Source of the DNA: JACDAL01 sp035646635 | GTDB taxonomy: Bacteria > Actinomycetota > CADDZG01 > WHSQ01 | NCBI GenBank assembly: GCA_035646635.1 | Contig: DASRPA010000123.1 | Span: 1 to 28,706, forward strand | Direction: 5' to 3' | DNA: 28,706 bases | In this document: positions 1-7,820 of the stretch, one piece after another | Numbering within the stretch: the first letter of the stretch is position 1 | Layout: each line of letters starts with the position of its first letter | Program-made: the position numbers and the translations under genes | The notes under the pieces: generated by a model | Told to the model about the DNA's origin: nothing | Database searches by the model: none | What the model saw: only the letters and a program-made list of their open reading frames with translations

Positions 1-25
1 GTGGTGACAAGGAGGCAAGCAAAAG

Positions 26-2671
26 ATGCCGACAACTCACAATCCCTTCGGCGCCCGAGGGGAGTTCGAGACTGCCTCGGGCCGCCTCGGCCTCTACCGC
101 CTGGAGGCGTTGGAAAAGGCCGGCGCTGCCCGGCTCGACGACCTCCCCGTCACCGTTCGCCTGCTACTCGAGAACCTGCTGCGCTCAACGGCGCGTGGGC
201 TTGCCTCGGAGGACGACGTGACAGCTCTCGCTGCATGGGGACAAGAGGGTACGGGGGCCGGGGAGTTCCCCTACGCTCCGGCGCGCGTGATCCTGCAGGA
301 CTTCACCGGCGTGCCCGCCGTCGTGGATCTCGCCGCCATGCGTTCCGCCATGCACAAGGAGGGCGGCGATCCAGCACGGGTCGACCCGCAGGTTCCGGTC
401 GATCTCGTCATCGACCACTCCGTCCAGGTCGATGCATTTGGCACCGTGCAGGCGTTCGCCACGAACGTGGATCGGGAGTACGAGCGCAACCACGAACGCT
501 ATTCGCTGCTCAGATGGGCACAACAGGCTTTCGAAGGCTTCCGGGTCGTTCCCCCGGGACTGGGAATCGTGCATCAGGTGAATCTCGAATATCTCGCCGC
601 GGTCGTCGCCACGCTGAAGGACGAGACCGGCACCGTCGCGGTCCCCGACACGCTGGTCGGAACCGATTCCCACACCACGATGGTAAATGGGCTCGGCGTG
701 CTCGGCTGGGGAGTTGGGGGCATCGAAGCTGAGGCCGCCCTCTTGGGACAACCGATACCACTGGGCACTCCCAGTGTCGTGGGCTTTCTCATGACCGGTG
801 CCCTCAGCACGGGCGTAACGGCCACCGATCTAGTACTGACAATCACCGAGTTGCTGCGAGCCCACGGCGTCGTCGGCAAGTTCGTGGAGTTTTACGGCGG
901 CGGGCTGTCGACTCTGAGAGTCGCCGACCGGGCAACGATCTCCAACATGTGCCCCGAGTACGGCGCCACGGCGGCGTTGTTCCCGATCGACGATCAGACA
1001 CTCGCCTACCTGCGACTGACTAACCGAGCCGACGATCAAATCGATCTCGTCGAACGCTACGCCAAGGAGCAGGGCATCTTTCGCACCGATGAAACCAAGG
1101 CCCCGGTTTTCACCGAGAGCCTCGAGCTCGACCTCTCCACGGTCGAGCCCAGCGTTGCGGGGCCCCGCCGGCCACAGGATCGCGTTCCGCTGGCGCGCGT
1201 GTGGGAGAGCTTCAAGGACGTGTATGGGGGCGAGCCGGCCGCCGAGAACGACCACCAAGTGCGTGACGGCTCGGTCGTCATCGCGGCCATCACCAGTTGC
1301 ACCAACACCTCCAATCCCTCCGTCATGCTCGCGGCCGGACTGCTGGCCAAGAAGGCGGTGGAACGGGGTCTCGCCACCAAGCCGTGGGTGAAAACGAGCC
1401 TGGCACCAGGGTCGCGCGTCGTGACCAGGTATCTCGACGCCGCCGGCCTCGCTCCTTATCTGAACAAGCTCGGCTTCCACGTCGTCGGCTACGGCTGCAC
1501 GACCTGCATCGGAAACTCTGGACCCCTGCCCGACGACGTAGCCGCGGCTGTGGAGCGCGATGACTTGTCGGTGGTTTCGGTGTTATCGGGAAATCGTAAC
1601 TTCGAGGGGCGCATCCACCCGCAGGTCAAGGCCAGCTATCTCGCCTCGCCGCCCTTGGTGGTCGCCTACGCGCTTGCCGGCACGGCCGACATCGACCTGA
1701 CCACCGACGCATTGGGCCGGGATGAGTCCGGAGCGGAGGTCCACCTCTCCGACCTATGGCCACAGGCGGAGGAGATAGAAGAAGCCATGGTGTCGGTGAG
1801 CGCCGGTCTCTTCGCCGACGAGTACGCCTCGATCTTCGACGGTGACGAACGCTGGAGAGATCTGCCTTCACCCGAGGGAGATCTCTACGAATGGGATGAG
1901 AGCTCCACCTACGTTCGGGAGCCGCCCTTCTTCGAGGATCTGGGGGCCGAGCCATCGCCTCCCTCCGACATCGTGGACGCGCGCGTGCTCGTGTACGTGG
2001 GCAACTCGGTCACCACAGACCACATCTCACCGGCGGGCTCGATCGCCCCGAGCTCCCCTGCCGGAAAGCATCTCGTCGAAAAGGGTGTCAAGCCCCAGGA
2101 CTTCAACAGTTATGGGTCTCGGCGAGGCAACCACGAGGTCATGATGCGCGGCACGTTCGCGAACATCAGGCTGCGAAACAAGCTGGCCTCGAAAGAAGGG
2201 GGTTGGACCGTCCGACTGCCCGATGAGCAGTCGATGACCATCTACGATGCCGCCGAGTCTTACCAGCAGGAGGGTATTCCCCTCATCATTCTCGCCGGGA
2301 AAGAGTACGGCTCCGGTAGCTCCCGGGACTGGGCCGCCAAGGGGCCGTTGCTCCAAGGGGTCAAGGCGGTGATCGCGGAGAGCTTCGAACGCATCCATCG
2401 TAGCAACCTCATCGGCATGGGGATTCTGCCACTGCAGTTCTCAGGATCGGAGAACCCCGAGTCCGTCGGCCTCGACGGGAAGGAGACCTACTCGATAACC
2501 GGCATCTCGTCGGGGCTCGAGCCGGGCGCCCAACTGGAGGTCACGGCCCGGGCCGACGGGCATGAGACCACCTTCATGGTGCAATGCCGCATCGACTCGC
2601 ACGTCGAGCTCGACTATTACCGGCACGGCGGAGTGCTGCAGATGGTGCTACGCCGCATGCTGGCCTCGTGA
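26..2671 (+). CDS. acnA: Aconitate hydratase (aconitase A)
   Basis: This enzyme interconverts citrate and isocitrate through cis-aconitate in the cytosolic TCA cycle, using a [4Fe-4S] cluster. The 881-residue product is close to the usual 890-900 of the AcnA/IRP1 family. The three cluster cysteines are visible: Cys425 in ITSCTNTSNPS, and Cys491 and Cys494 in GYGCTTCIGNSG. The substrate-binding GTDSHTTMVNGLG stretch lies near residue 213. The C-terminal swivel domain begins near residue 650 (YVGNSVTTDHISPAG) and carries the GSGSSRDWAAKG motif near residue 762. The ATG is preceded by AAGGAGG ten bases upstream. The reading frame is intact. The gene stands alone on the + strand, convergent with the ribosomal cluster, and only 25 bases of upstream sequence are in the window, so its promoter cannot be judged. 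Confidence 0.97.
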   Translation: MPTTHNPFGARGEFETASGRLGLYRLEALEKAGAARLDDLPVTVRLLLENLLRSTARGLASEDDVTALAAWGQEGTGAGEFPYAPARVILQDFTGVPAVVDLAAMRSAMHKEGGDPARVDPQVPVDLVIDHSVQVDAFGTVQAFATNVDREYERNHERYSLLRWAQQAFEGFRVVPPGLGIVHQVNLEYLAAVVATLKDETGTVAVPDTLVGTDSHTTMVNGLGVLGWGVGGIEAEAALLGQPIPLGTPSVVGFLMTGALSTGVTATDLVLTITELLRAHGVVGKFVEFYGGGLSTLRVADRATISNMCPEYGATAALFPIDDQTLAYLRLTNRADDQIDLVERYAKEQGIFRTDETKAPVFTESLELDLSTVEPSVAGPRRPQDRVPLARVWESFKDVYGGEPAAENDHQVRDGSVVIAAITSCTNTSNPSVMLAAGLLAKKAVERGLATKPWVKTSLAPGSRVVTRYLDAAGLAPYLNKLGFHVVGYGCTTCIGNSGPLPDDVAAAVERDDLSVVSVLSGNRNFEGRIHPQVKASYLASPPLVVAYALAGTADIDLTTDALGRDESGAEVHLSDLWPQAEEIEEAMVSVSAGLFADEYASIFDGDERWRDLPSPEGDLYEWDESSTYVREPPFFEDLGAEPSPPSDIVDARVLVYVGNSVTTDHISPAGSIAPSSPAGKHLVEKGVKPQDFNSYGSRRGNHEVMMRGTFANIRLRNKLASKEGGWTVRLPDEQSMTIYDAAESYQQEGIPLIILAGKEYGSGSSRDWAAKGPLLQGVKAVIAESFERIHRSNLIGMGILPLQFSGSENPESVGLDGKETYSITGISSGLEPGAQLEVTARADGHETTFMVQCRIDSHVELDYYRHGGVLQMVLRRMLAS

Positions 2672-2743
2672 TGACCGCCATCACCGACTCTCGAGCCCTG
2701 GTTTCCATCGTTACCGATACCCGTGAGCGGGGAGGTGCACTTA

Positions 2744-3844
2744 ATGAAACCGCTTCGCCCGGCGCTCGTTGCCCTGTTCACCTGCTCTCATTGTCGGGTC
2801 CGGGAGCAGCACACGAACACATTGAGAGTTACGACGAGGGCACCACGCACATCGTCGACAAGCGCCCATTCGTGCGCTTCGACTCTCCCTATCACCTGAC
2901 CGACCTCAGCCGCGACGGGAGGCTTGTGGCCTTCAGGTGGTGGGAGCCGGGCGGGGACACAACCTACTTGGGAGTGATCGACCTGACCCAGGACGCGCTT
3001 CGTTTCCTGGGCCCGGTTTCCCGAACCCAAATCGCCCTCTTCTCGCCGGACGCTCGCAAGCTCCTCATCCGTCGGGGACGCGCCATCGACCTGGTCGACG
3101 TGGCGAGCGGCGCCATCACACGAGGAGTCGCAAAGGCCGCCTATCACGGACAAGTGAGGTGGCTCGACGACGGTCGCCTCGCCTATCTGCCTCCGGAACG
3201 GAAGCTCGTATTTCATAGACCCGGCGCGGAACCCACCCCCGCGGGCCTGAGCATTCCCGATCCCAAGGGATACGACTCACTGGCAGCCTCGGTCGCGGTC
3301 GATCCCGATGGAAAAAGGGCGCTGTAGGCGCGGGGCTGCCGCGTCTTCATGCGTCATCTGCCGGATCGAAAAGACGAGATGCTGAACGCGTGGAACATGT
3401 GGGTGCCCGAGCGGGCCTGGTCACCCGTCGGCGCGCACTTCGTCCTTCAGCAAACGAGTCCCTTTGACCATTGCACACAGACGTCCGCACCTCCGGCCTA
3501 CGACATCCTCTTCGCAGGAAATGGCAGGCGAATCGGACACGTTCTCGGCTACGACGCAAGCGCGAGCCACGGACACGGCATCACCTGGGGCACCGACTCT
3601 CGCACTCTTATCCTCACCCAACCACATCACCGGATCGGCCGTCACCGGATACGTACAGATGTGGGCCGTGGACATCCACGCGCGGACCCGCTCGCTCGTG
3701 GTCAACAAGCGCGTAATCGACTCGCCACTAGTAGGCCCCGGAGGCTGGATCGTCTTCTCTCGTTACCGTTACGCCGACGGGGCGGCAATGGGCCGGGAGG
3801 AGGGAACCGTGGTGGTGGGCCGTCTAGACCCTCGGCCCACGTAG
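2744..3844 (+). pseudogene. Decayed secreted beta-propeller-like (PD40/TolB-like) protein gene
   Basis: An ATG at 2744 sits 8 bases after GGAGG and opens a signal-peptide-like start, MKPLRPALVALFT. That frame soon ends, but the adjacent frame continues it naturally as LLSLSGPGAAHEH, giving a complete n-region, hydrophobic core and A-x-A-like cleavage site. This implies one base is missing near 2780. The second frame then reads propeller-like sequence (FSPDARKLLIRRGRAIDLV and similar strands) to a TAG at 3325-3327. It resumes in the same frame (ARGCRVFMRHLPDRKDEML) to about 3625. There it must shift again to the frame that continues as HITGSAVTGYVQMWAVDI and ends at 3844. The three lesions and the one continuous protein they interrupt are seen directly; the propeller assignment is inferred from the look of the strands. 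An alternative is a set of assembly errors, but every neighbouring gene is intact. An ATG at 2671, overlapping the acnA stop, opens the second frame without the signal peptide and is less convincing. Confidence 0.75.
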
Positions 3845-3878
3845 CCAATCGCGCTCAATGCACCTCCGAGTACAGAAT

Positions 3879-3915
3879 CCGTACCCAGGCGCGCTTTGCG
3901 CGCGTTTGAGTACGG
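3879..3915. terminator. Bidirectional hairpin between convergent genes
   Basis: An outer stem CCGTAC (3879-3884) / GTACGG (3910-3915) encloses an inner stem GCGCGC (3889-3894) / GCGCGC (3898-3903) with a TTT loop. It lies in the short gap between the end of the propeller pseudogene on the + strand and the rpsI stop on the - strand, where a shared terminator would be expected. Neither side has a strong T-run (only GTTTG on the + strand), so this may be a Rho-assisted or GC-hairpin terminator. Confidence 0.5.
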
Positions 3916-3938
3916 CGGACAGAGCGGGGTGAGCGGCC

Positions 3939-4334
3939 CTAGCGCTTGGAGTACTGGGGCGCCTTGCGGGCCTTCTTGAGCCCGTACTTGCGCCGTTCCT
4001 TCTCTCGCGCGTCGCGCCTCAAAAAACCCGCCCGCTTGAGGGCCGGCCTGAGGTCGGGATCAAGCTCGGCCAGAGCGCGCGAGAGCGCATGCCTGAGCGC
4101 ACCAGCCTGGCCGGCCACGCCGCCGCCGGTGAGCTTCACGACGATGTCATAGCGGCCCTCGGTATTGGTGAGCCGGAGTGGCTCGGTGAGGATCCTGCGG
4201 TGGGTGATGCTCGGGAAATAGTCCTCCAGGCTGCGGCCACCGTTGATCGACCATTGCCCGTTGCCGGGCATGAGGCGCGCAGCACACACCGCTTCTTTGC
4301 GCCGGCCGGTCGCGCGGGTCAGGGCCTCAACCAC
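3939..4334 (-). CDS. rpsI: 30S ribosomal protein S9 (uS9)
   Basis: S9 binds the head of 16S rRNA, and its C-terminal tail reaches the P-site tRNA anticodon loop. The 131-residue protein has the family signature GGGVAGQAGALRHALSRAL and ends in the typical basic tail YGLKKARKAPQYSKR with the universally conserved terminal Lys-Arg. The start is GTG at 4334, six bases after GGAGG, and it overlaps the end of rplM by 8 bases, as is usual for this rplM-rpsI pair. It is the last gene of the long - strand cluster and is followed by a hairpin that probably ends the transcript. Confidence 0.97.
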   Translation of the reverse strand: MVEALTRATGRRKEAVCAARLMPGNGQWSINGGRSLEDYFPSITHRRILTEPLRLTNTEGRYDIVVKLTGGGVAGQAGALRHALSRALAELDPDLRPALKRAGFLRRDAREKERRKYGLKKARKAPQYSKR

Positions 4335-4818
4335 CCGTTACCTCCTCGATCGTGTGGGCTTGCTCGGGGTTGTGTGGAGCGGCCACGCTCCGGAGGTCGA
4401 GCGGCTTCGGCTGCTGTGCTTGATGAGGGTGCTCGCCTTCGGCGTAGACATTCAGCTTCTTGAGCATGGCTCGTCCGAGACGGTTGCTCGGGAGCATCCC
4501 TTTGACCGCCTTCTCGACGGCCTTTTCGGGACGAGTCGCCATGAGCTTGGAATAAGGGGTCGCGCTCAGACCGCCCGGATAGCCGGAATGCCTGTAGTAC
4601 TGCTTGTCGGTGATCTTGTTCCCGGTCAAGACAATCTTGGAAGCGTTAACCACCACGACGTGGTCACCGCAGTCGAGATAGGGCGCGAAGTAGGGCTTGT
4701 TCTTGCCACGAAGAAGCTGAGCGACCTCAGAGGCGAGCCGACCCAGCACGACACCATCCGCGTCCACGACCCACCAGTCGCGCACGATCTCATGAGGCTT
4801 TGTCGAGTGGGTTCTCAT
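4327..4818 (-). CDS. rplM: 50S ribosomal protein L13 (uL13)
   Basis: L13 is an early-assembling 23S rRNA-binding protein of the large subunit. The product is 163 residues, slightly longer than the usual 142-150 because of a C-terminal tail. Recognisable family segments are WWVVDADGVVLGRLASEVA near residue 15, GDHVVVVNASKIVLTGNK near residue 51, and the KMLPSNRLG-type motif (here KGMLPSNRLGRAMLKKL) near residue 106. The ATG at 4818 is preceded by AAGGAAGAT. A longer upstream frame exists but lacks L13 homology. The gene overlaps rpsI and probably has its own promoter just upstream, at the end of truA. Confidence 0.97.
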   Translation of the reverse strand: MRTHSTKPHEIVRDWWVVDADGVVLGRLASEVAQLLRGKNKPYFAPYLDCGDHVVVVNASKIVLTGNKITDKQYYRHSGYPGGLSATPYSKLMATRPEKAVEKAVKGMLPSNRLGRAMLKKLNVYAEGEHPHQAQQPKPLDLRSVAAPHNPEQAHTIEEVTGG

Positions 4819-4865
4819 ATCTTCCTTTTGGCGGTTTCGAGCCGCTTGATAGTCAGAGAAACCGC

Positions 4866-4895
4866 AGGATACCGGCACCTGCGAAGCAGCGTCAA
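4866..4895 (-). promoter_or_regulatory. Sigma-70-type promoter candidate for rplM-rpsI
   Basis: Read on the - strand, TTGACG (4895-4890) and TATCCT (4871-4866) are separated by 18 bases, close to the consensus -35 and -10 boxes. The -35 box covers the truA stop codon (4894-4892). The predicted start would fall near 4860, giving a leader of about 40 bases before the rplM ATG. A separate promoter for rplM-rpsI is common in bacteria. The boxes are seen; the activity is inferred. Confidence 0.6.
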
Positions 4896-5650
4896 ATCGG
4901 CCTGCTCCAACCCTCATCATACTCGACCGAGACCAGGCAGAGACCGTGAGGGGGGGCGACGGGACCTGCCGTAACTCGGTCTCGGGCTTCGAGCACGCCG
5001 GCGGCTTCGTCCGGCCCCCGCTTTCCCTCGCCCACCTGAATGAGTGTGCCGACCAGCGAGCGAACCATCTGCTGGATGAAGGCGTTGGCGCGCGCCTGGA
5101 TTCGGATGATGGAGCTGGAGCGTGAGCACGACAACTCGAAGAGTGTCCTTCTCGCCGAAGCCCCAGGTGGAACACGCCCGAACGAGCTGAAGTCGTGCTC
5201 GCCGACGAGATGGCCGGCAGCCTCGTTCATCGCGTCAACTGAAAGCTCCTTCCGATGCCACAGAGCCGTTCTCGCCAGGAACGGGTCCGGTACGTCCGAC
5301 TGCAGGATGGCGTACACATAGAGGCGCGAGCGGGCGCTGAAGCGCGCGTTGAACTCCGAATCGGCTCGAGCGCAGGCTCTCACCGCGATGCGCCCGCCGA
5401 GCGCGGAGTTGAGGGCAGCTCTCAACTTGTCGAGATCAGTCTCGTCGCCAACCTCGCGCACGCTCATCACTTGGCCGAGGGCATGCACGCCGACGTCGGT
5501 CCTGCCCGCCCCCGTGGATTCCATCTCCTGGGAGCGGAGCACCCTGGACAGAGCTGCATCGATCTCCCCTTGGACCGTGTTAACGGACGGCTGTGCGGCG
5601 AACCCGTGAAAATAGGAGCCGTCGTAGGAAATGTCGAGACGAAGGTTCAG
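4892..5650 (-). CDS. truA: tRNA pseudouridine(38-40) synthase TruA
   Basis: TruA isomerises uridines 38, 39 and 40 in the tRNA anticodon stem-loop. The catalytic aspartate is Asp52 in GAGRTDVGVHA. The C-terminal half has RARANAFIQQMVRSLVG-like sequence (QARANAFIQQMVRSLVG). The conserved N-terminal segment LDISYDGSYFHGFAAQP is encoded upstream of the first conventional start codons (GTG at 5542, ATG at 5524). I therefore place the start at a CTG (5650-5648) that overlaps the rplQ TGA in the form CTGA, with GAGGAG eleven bases upstream inside rplQ. No ATG, GTG or TTG precedes it in frame near the junction. From CTG the protein has 252 residues, normal for the family. The frame is certain; the CTG start is an inference from homology and from the matching NTGA overlaps elsewhere in the cluster. 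Confidence 0.9.
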   Translation of the reverse strand: MNLRLDISYDGSYFHGFAAQPSVNTVQGEIDAALSRVLRSQEMESTGAGRTDVGVHALGQVMSVREVGDETDLDKLRAALNSALGGRIAVRACARADSEFNARFSARSRLYVYAILQSDVPDPFLARTALWHRKELSVDAMNEAAGHLVGEHDFSSFGRVPPGASARRTLFELSCSRSSSIIRIQARANAFIQQMVRSLVGTLIQVGEGKRGPDEAAGVLEARDRVTAGPVAPPHGLCLVSVEYDEGWSRPI

Positions 5651-6207
5651 CTTTGAGTAGTCTCCTCGTCGCCGTCGTCGGCGACGACTTCATCCTCACT
5701 CGGCTCGGCTTCCACACTCGGCTCGGCTTCCACACTCGCGGTCGCCGCCGCGACTCCTTCGCCGGACGCCCCGGCCCGTCTCCGTCCCGGCCGGCGCAGC
5801 CGGCGCCTGCCGGCGGCTTCGGTTTCGGCTGTGGCGGAAGAACGCGCAACCGCACCCTCCACGAGCTCCACGAAAGCCATGGGAGCCCCGTCTCCCTGAC
5901 GAGGGCCGATCTTGAGCATCCGCGTATAGCCGCCGTTTCGCTCCGCAAACCGCGGACCTATCTCTGCGAACAGCTTGTGCACCACTCCCCGGTCCTCGAT
6001 CGCCGACAAGACCTGACGACGGTGATGAATGCTGCCCTTTTTGGCCTTAGTGATGAGGTGTTCGGCGTAGGGACGCAACAACCTCGCTTTGGCCTCTGTG
6101 GTCTTCACCCGCTCATGCTCGAACAGCGAGCGGGAGAGGTTACGGAGCATCAACCTCTGATGAGAGGGGTTGGATCCGAGCGCAGGTCCCTTTTTCGGCT
6201 GTGGCAT
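5647..6207 (-). CDS. rplQ: 50S ribosomal protein L17 (bL17) with long C-terminal tail
   Basis: L17 lies near the peptide exit tunnel of the 50S subunit. The first 120 residues are a standard L17: MPQPKKGPALGSNPSHQRLM, then LFEHERVKTTEAKARLLRPY and NGGYTRMLKIGPRQGDGAPM. The protein then continues to 186 residues with a low-complexity tail that is first Arg/Ala-rich and then acidic. The tail includes a hexapeptide duplication (VEAEPS) and ends EETTQS. C-terminal extensions of L17 are known in actinobacteria. The ATG at 6207 follows the rpoA stop by 7 bases. The stop codon overlaps the probable truA start. Confidence 0.97.
   Translation of the reverse strand: MPQPKKGPALGSNPSHQRLMLRNLSRSLFEHERVKTTEAKARLLRPYAEHLITKAKKGSIHHRRQVLSAIEDRGVVHKLFAEIGPRFAERNGGYTRMLKIGPRQGDGAPMAFVELVEGAVARSSATAETEAAGRRRLRRPGRRRAGASGEGVAAATASVEAEPSVEAEPSEDEVVADDGDEETTQS
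5698..5738 (-). repeat. 18-base tandem repeat in the rplQ tail
   Basis: Two perfect copies of an 18-base unit (5698-5715 and 5716-5733) are followed by the first five bases of a third. On the coding strand they encode the acidic hexapeptide VEAEPS twice. The multiple-of-three length keeps the frame, so copy-number change would alter only tail length. Confidence 0.9.
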
Positions 6208-6214
6208 AAAGTCC

Positions 6215-7156
6215 CTAAAACTCTTTCCGCTTCAAGGACAAGTCCAGCTCCTCGAGCTTAGCCTTGACCTCGTCGATCGACTTTTGGCCGAAGTTGCGAA
6301 TCTCAAGCAGATCCTCTTCGGACTTCTGCAGCAGCTCGCCCACGGTTGTGACACCCTCGCGCTTGAGGCAGTTGTATGAGCGCACGGTCAGGTCCAAATC
6401 TTCGATCGGCTGCGCCAGCACCCCTGAGACAACTTCCTCTTCGGGGTCCGGGCCCAGGACCAAGCCCCCCATACCCTCACCCAGATTAGAGAACAGCTGG
6501 AACAGCTCCACCATAGTAGAACCGGCAGACGACAGCGCCTCTGCTGGAGTGATCGAGCCGTCGGACTCGACGTCGAGAATAAGGCGGTCGTAGTTCGTCA
6601 TTTGCTCGACGCGAGTCGGCTCGACGTCGTAGGTCACCCTCCGGATGGGGGAGAATAGTGCATCGATGGGTATCGCCCCGATGGCCTCTTTGGGGGCGCT
6701 TGCGGCCGCCACATAACCCCGACCCTGTTCGATTCGCAGCTCGGTGGACAAACTTGCGTTCTTGTTAAGCGTTGCGATGTGATGGGTGGAATTGAGGATC
6801 TCCACACCGGCCGGAAGCTGAATATCACCGGCCGTCACTTCGGCGGGCCCGTTGACCCGCAGGTGAACCGTCGTGGGCTCGTCGTTCTCGCTGCGGATAA
6901 CGAGTTCTTTCAGGTTGAGCACGACGTCGGTGACGTCCTCGGCCACACCTTCAATGGTCGAAAACTCGTGCAGTACGCCGTCGATCTTTAGCTGGGTCAC
7001 GGCTGCCCCCGGTATGGACGAAAGCAGCGTGCGGCGCAGCGAGTTGCCCAGCGTGTAGCCGAAACCGGGCTCCAGCGGCTCGATGATGAACTTGCTGCGT
7101 TGTGGTGAGATCTCTTCTTCAGAGACATGTGGACGTTGGACGACCAACAGATTCAA
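6215..7156 (-). CDS. rpoA: DNA-directed RNA polymerase subunit alpha
   Basis: Alpha dimerises to nucleate RNA polymerase assembly and contacts UP elements and activators through its C-terminal domain. The 313-residue protein shows the N-terminal dimerisation domain (EPLEPGFGYTLGNSLRRTLL near residue 26, with the conserved GNSLRR). A flexible acidic linker follows near residue 230. The C-terminal domain has VRSYNCLKREGVTTVGEL and LLEIRNFGQKSIDEVKAKL. The start is TTG at 7156, with GAGGAG five bases upstream. It follows rpsD, as in the classical alpha operon. Confidence 0.98.
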   Translation of the reverse strand: MNLLVVQRPHVSEEEISPQRSKFIIEPLEPGFGYTLGNSLRRTLLSSIPGAAVTQLKIDGVLHEFSTIEGVAEDVTDVVLNLKELVIRSENDEPTTVHLRVNGPAEVTAGDIQLPAGVEILNSTHHIATLNKNASLSTELRIEQGRGYVAAASAPKEAIGAIPIDALFSPIRRVTYDVEPTRVEQMTNYDRLILDVESDGSITPAEALSSAGSTMVELFQLFSNLGEGMGGLVLGPDPEEEVVSGVLAQPIEDLDLTVRSYNCLKREGVTTVGELLQKSEEDLLEIRNFGQKSIDEVKAKLEELDLSLKRKEF

Positions 7157-7193
7157 TTAAGCTCCTCTCCTGGCGAGCAAAGGGCTGAAAGAA

Positions 7194-7820
7194 CTACTTG
7201 GAGTAGTACTCGACGATTAGCTGCTCTTGCACTGGCGCATCAATCTGGTTGCGCTCCGGCAAGGCGCGCACTTCAACTGCCATTTCCCTCAGGTTCGAGG
7301 TCAGCCAGTCGGGTATCACTCTTCCCTCTGCGTAAGAGGTGTTCTCGATGATCCGGCCGACATTGCGCGAACGGCCCCGAACGCTGACTACGTCTCCAGG
7401 CTTCACCCGAAACGAAGGAACATTGACCTTGCGGTCATTCACTTGAAAGTGGCCATGGGAAACAAGCTGCCTGCCCATGCCGCGGTTCATGGCCAACCCG
7501 GCCCGGTAGACAACGTTGTCGAGACGAGACTCACAGATCCTCATGAGCTCTTCGCCGGTGACCCCCTTCGACCGAGCGGCCTCCTGGTAGTACCCTCGGA
7601 ACTGCTTCTCCAGCACTCCGTAGAAGCGCTTAGCCTTCTGCTTCTCACGTAGCTGAAGCAAATACTCGCTCTCCCTGACTCGCCCCCGGCCGTGTTCTCC
7701 GGGAGGCGGCCGGCCCTTCTCGATAGGACACTTGGGAGATTCACAGCGCGTCCCCTTCAAGAACAGCTTGGTCCTCTCACGACGGCAGAGCCGGCACACA
7801 GGCCCGGTATAGCGCGCCAT
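7194..7820 (-). CDS. rpsD: 30S ribosomal protein S4 (uS4), zinc-binding form
   Basis: S4 is a primary 16S rRNA-binding protein that starts assembly of the 30S body and helps decoding fidelity; in some bacteria it represses its own operon. The 208-residue product has an N-terminal cysteine cluster, CRLC at residues 9-12 and CESPKC near residue 26, typical of C+ S4 proteins that bind zinc. The S4 RNA-binding fold follows (ESRLDNVVYRAGLA, then HGHFQVNDRKVNVPSFRVKPGD). The ATG at 7820 overlaps the last base of the rpsK stop (TGATG). Confidence 0.98.
   Translation of the reverse strand: MARYTGPVCRLCRRERTKLFLKGTRCESPKCPIEKGRPPPGEHGRGRVRESEYLLQLREKQKAKRFYGVLEKQFRGYYQEAARSKGVTGEELMRICESRLDNVVYRAGLAMNRGMGRQLVSHGHFQVNDRKVNVPSFRVKPGDVVSVRGRSRNVGRIIENTSYAEGRVIPDWLTSNLREMAVEVRALPERNQIDAPVQEQLIVEYYSK

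Noticed and set aside
1..732. Long open frame at the left edge on the + strand
   Set aside because: It overlaps acnA in another frame, is Arg/Gly/Pro-rich with no recognisable domain, and is the usual high-GC shadow of a coding region.
2671..3327. Intact ORF starting at the ATG overlapping the acnA stop
   Set aside because: Its first 37 residues are unlike the rest, while the alternative ATG at 2744 with a good Shine-Dalgarno gives a signal peptide that joins the same propeller sequence after one frameshift. The frameshifted gene model explains more.
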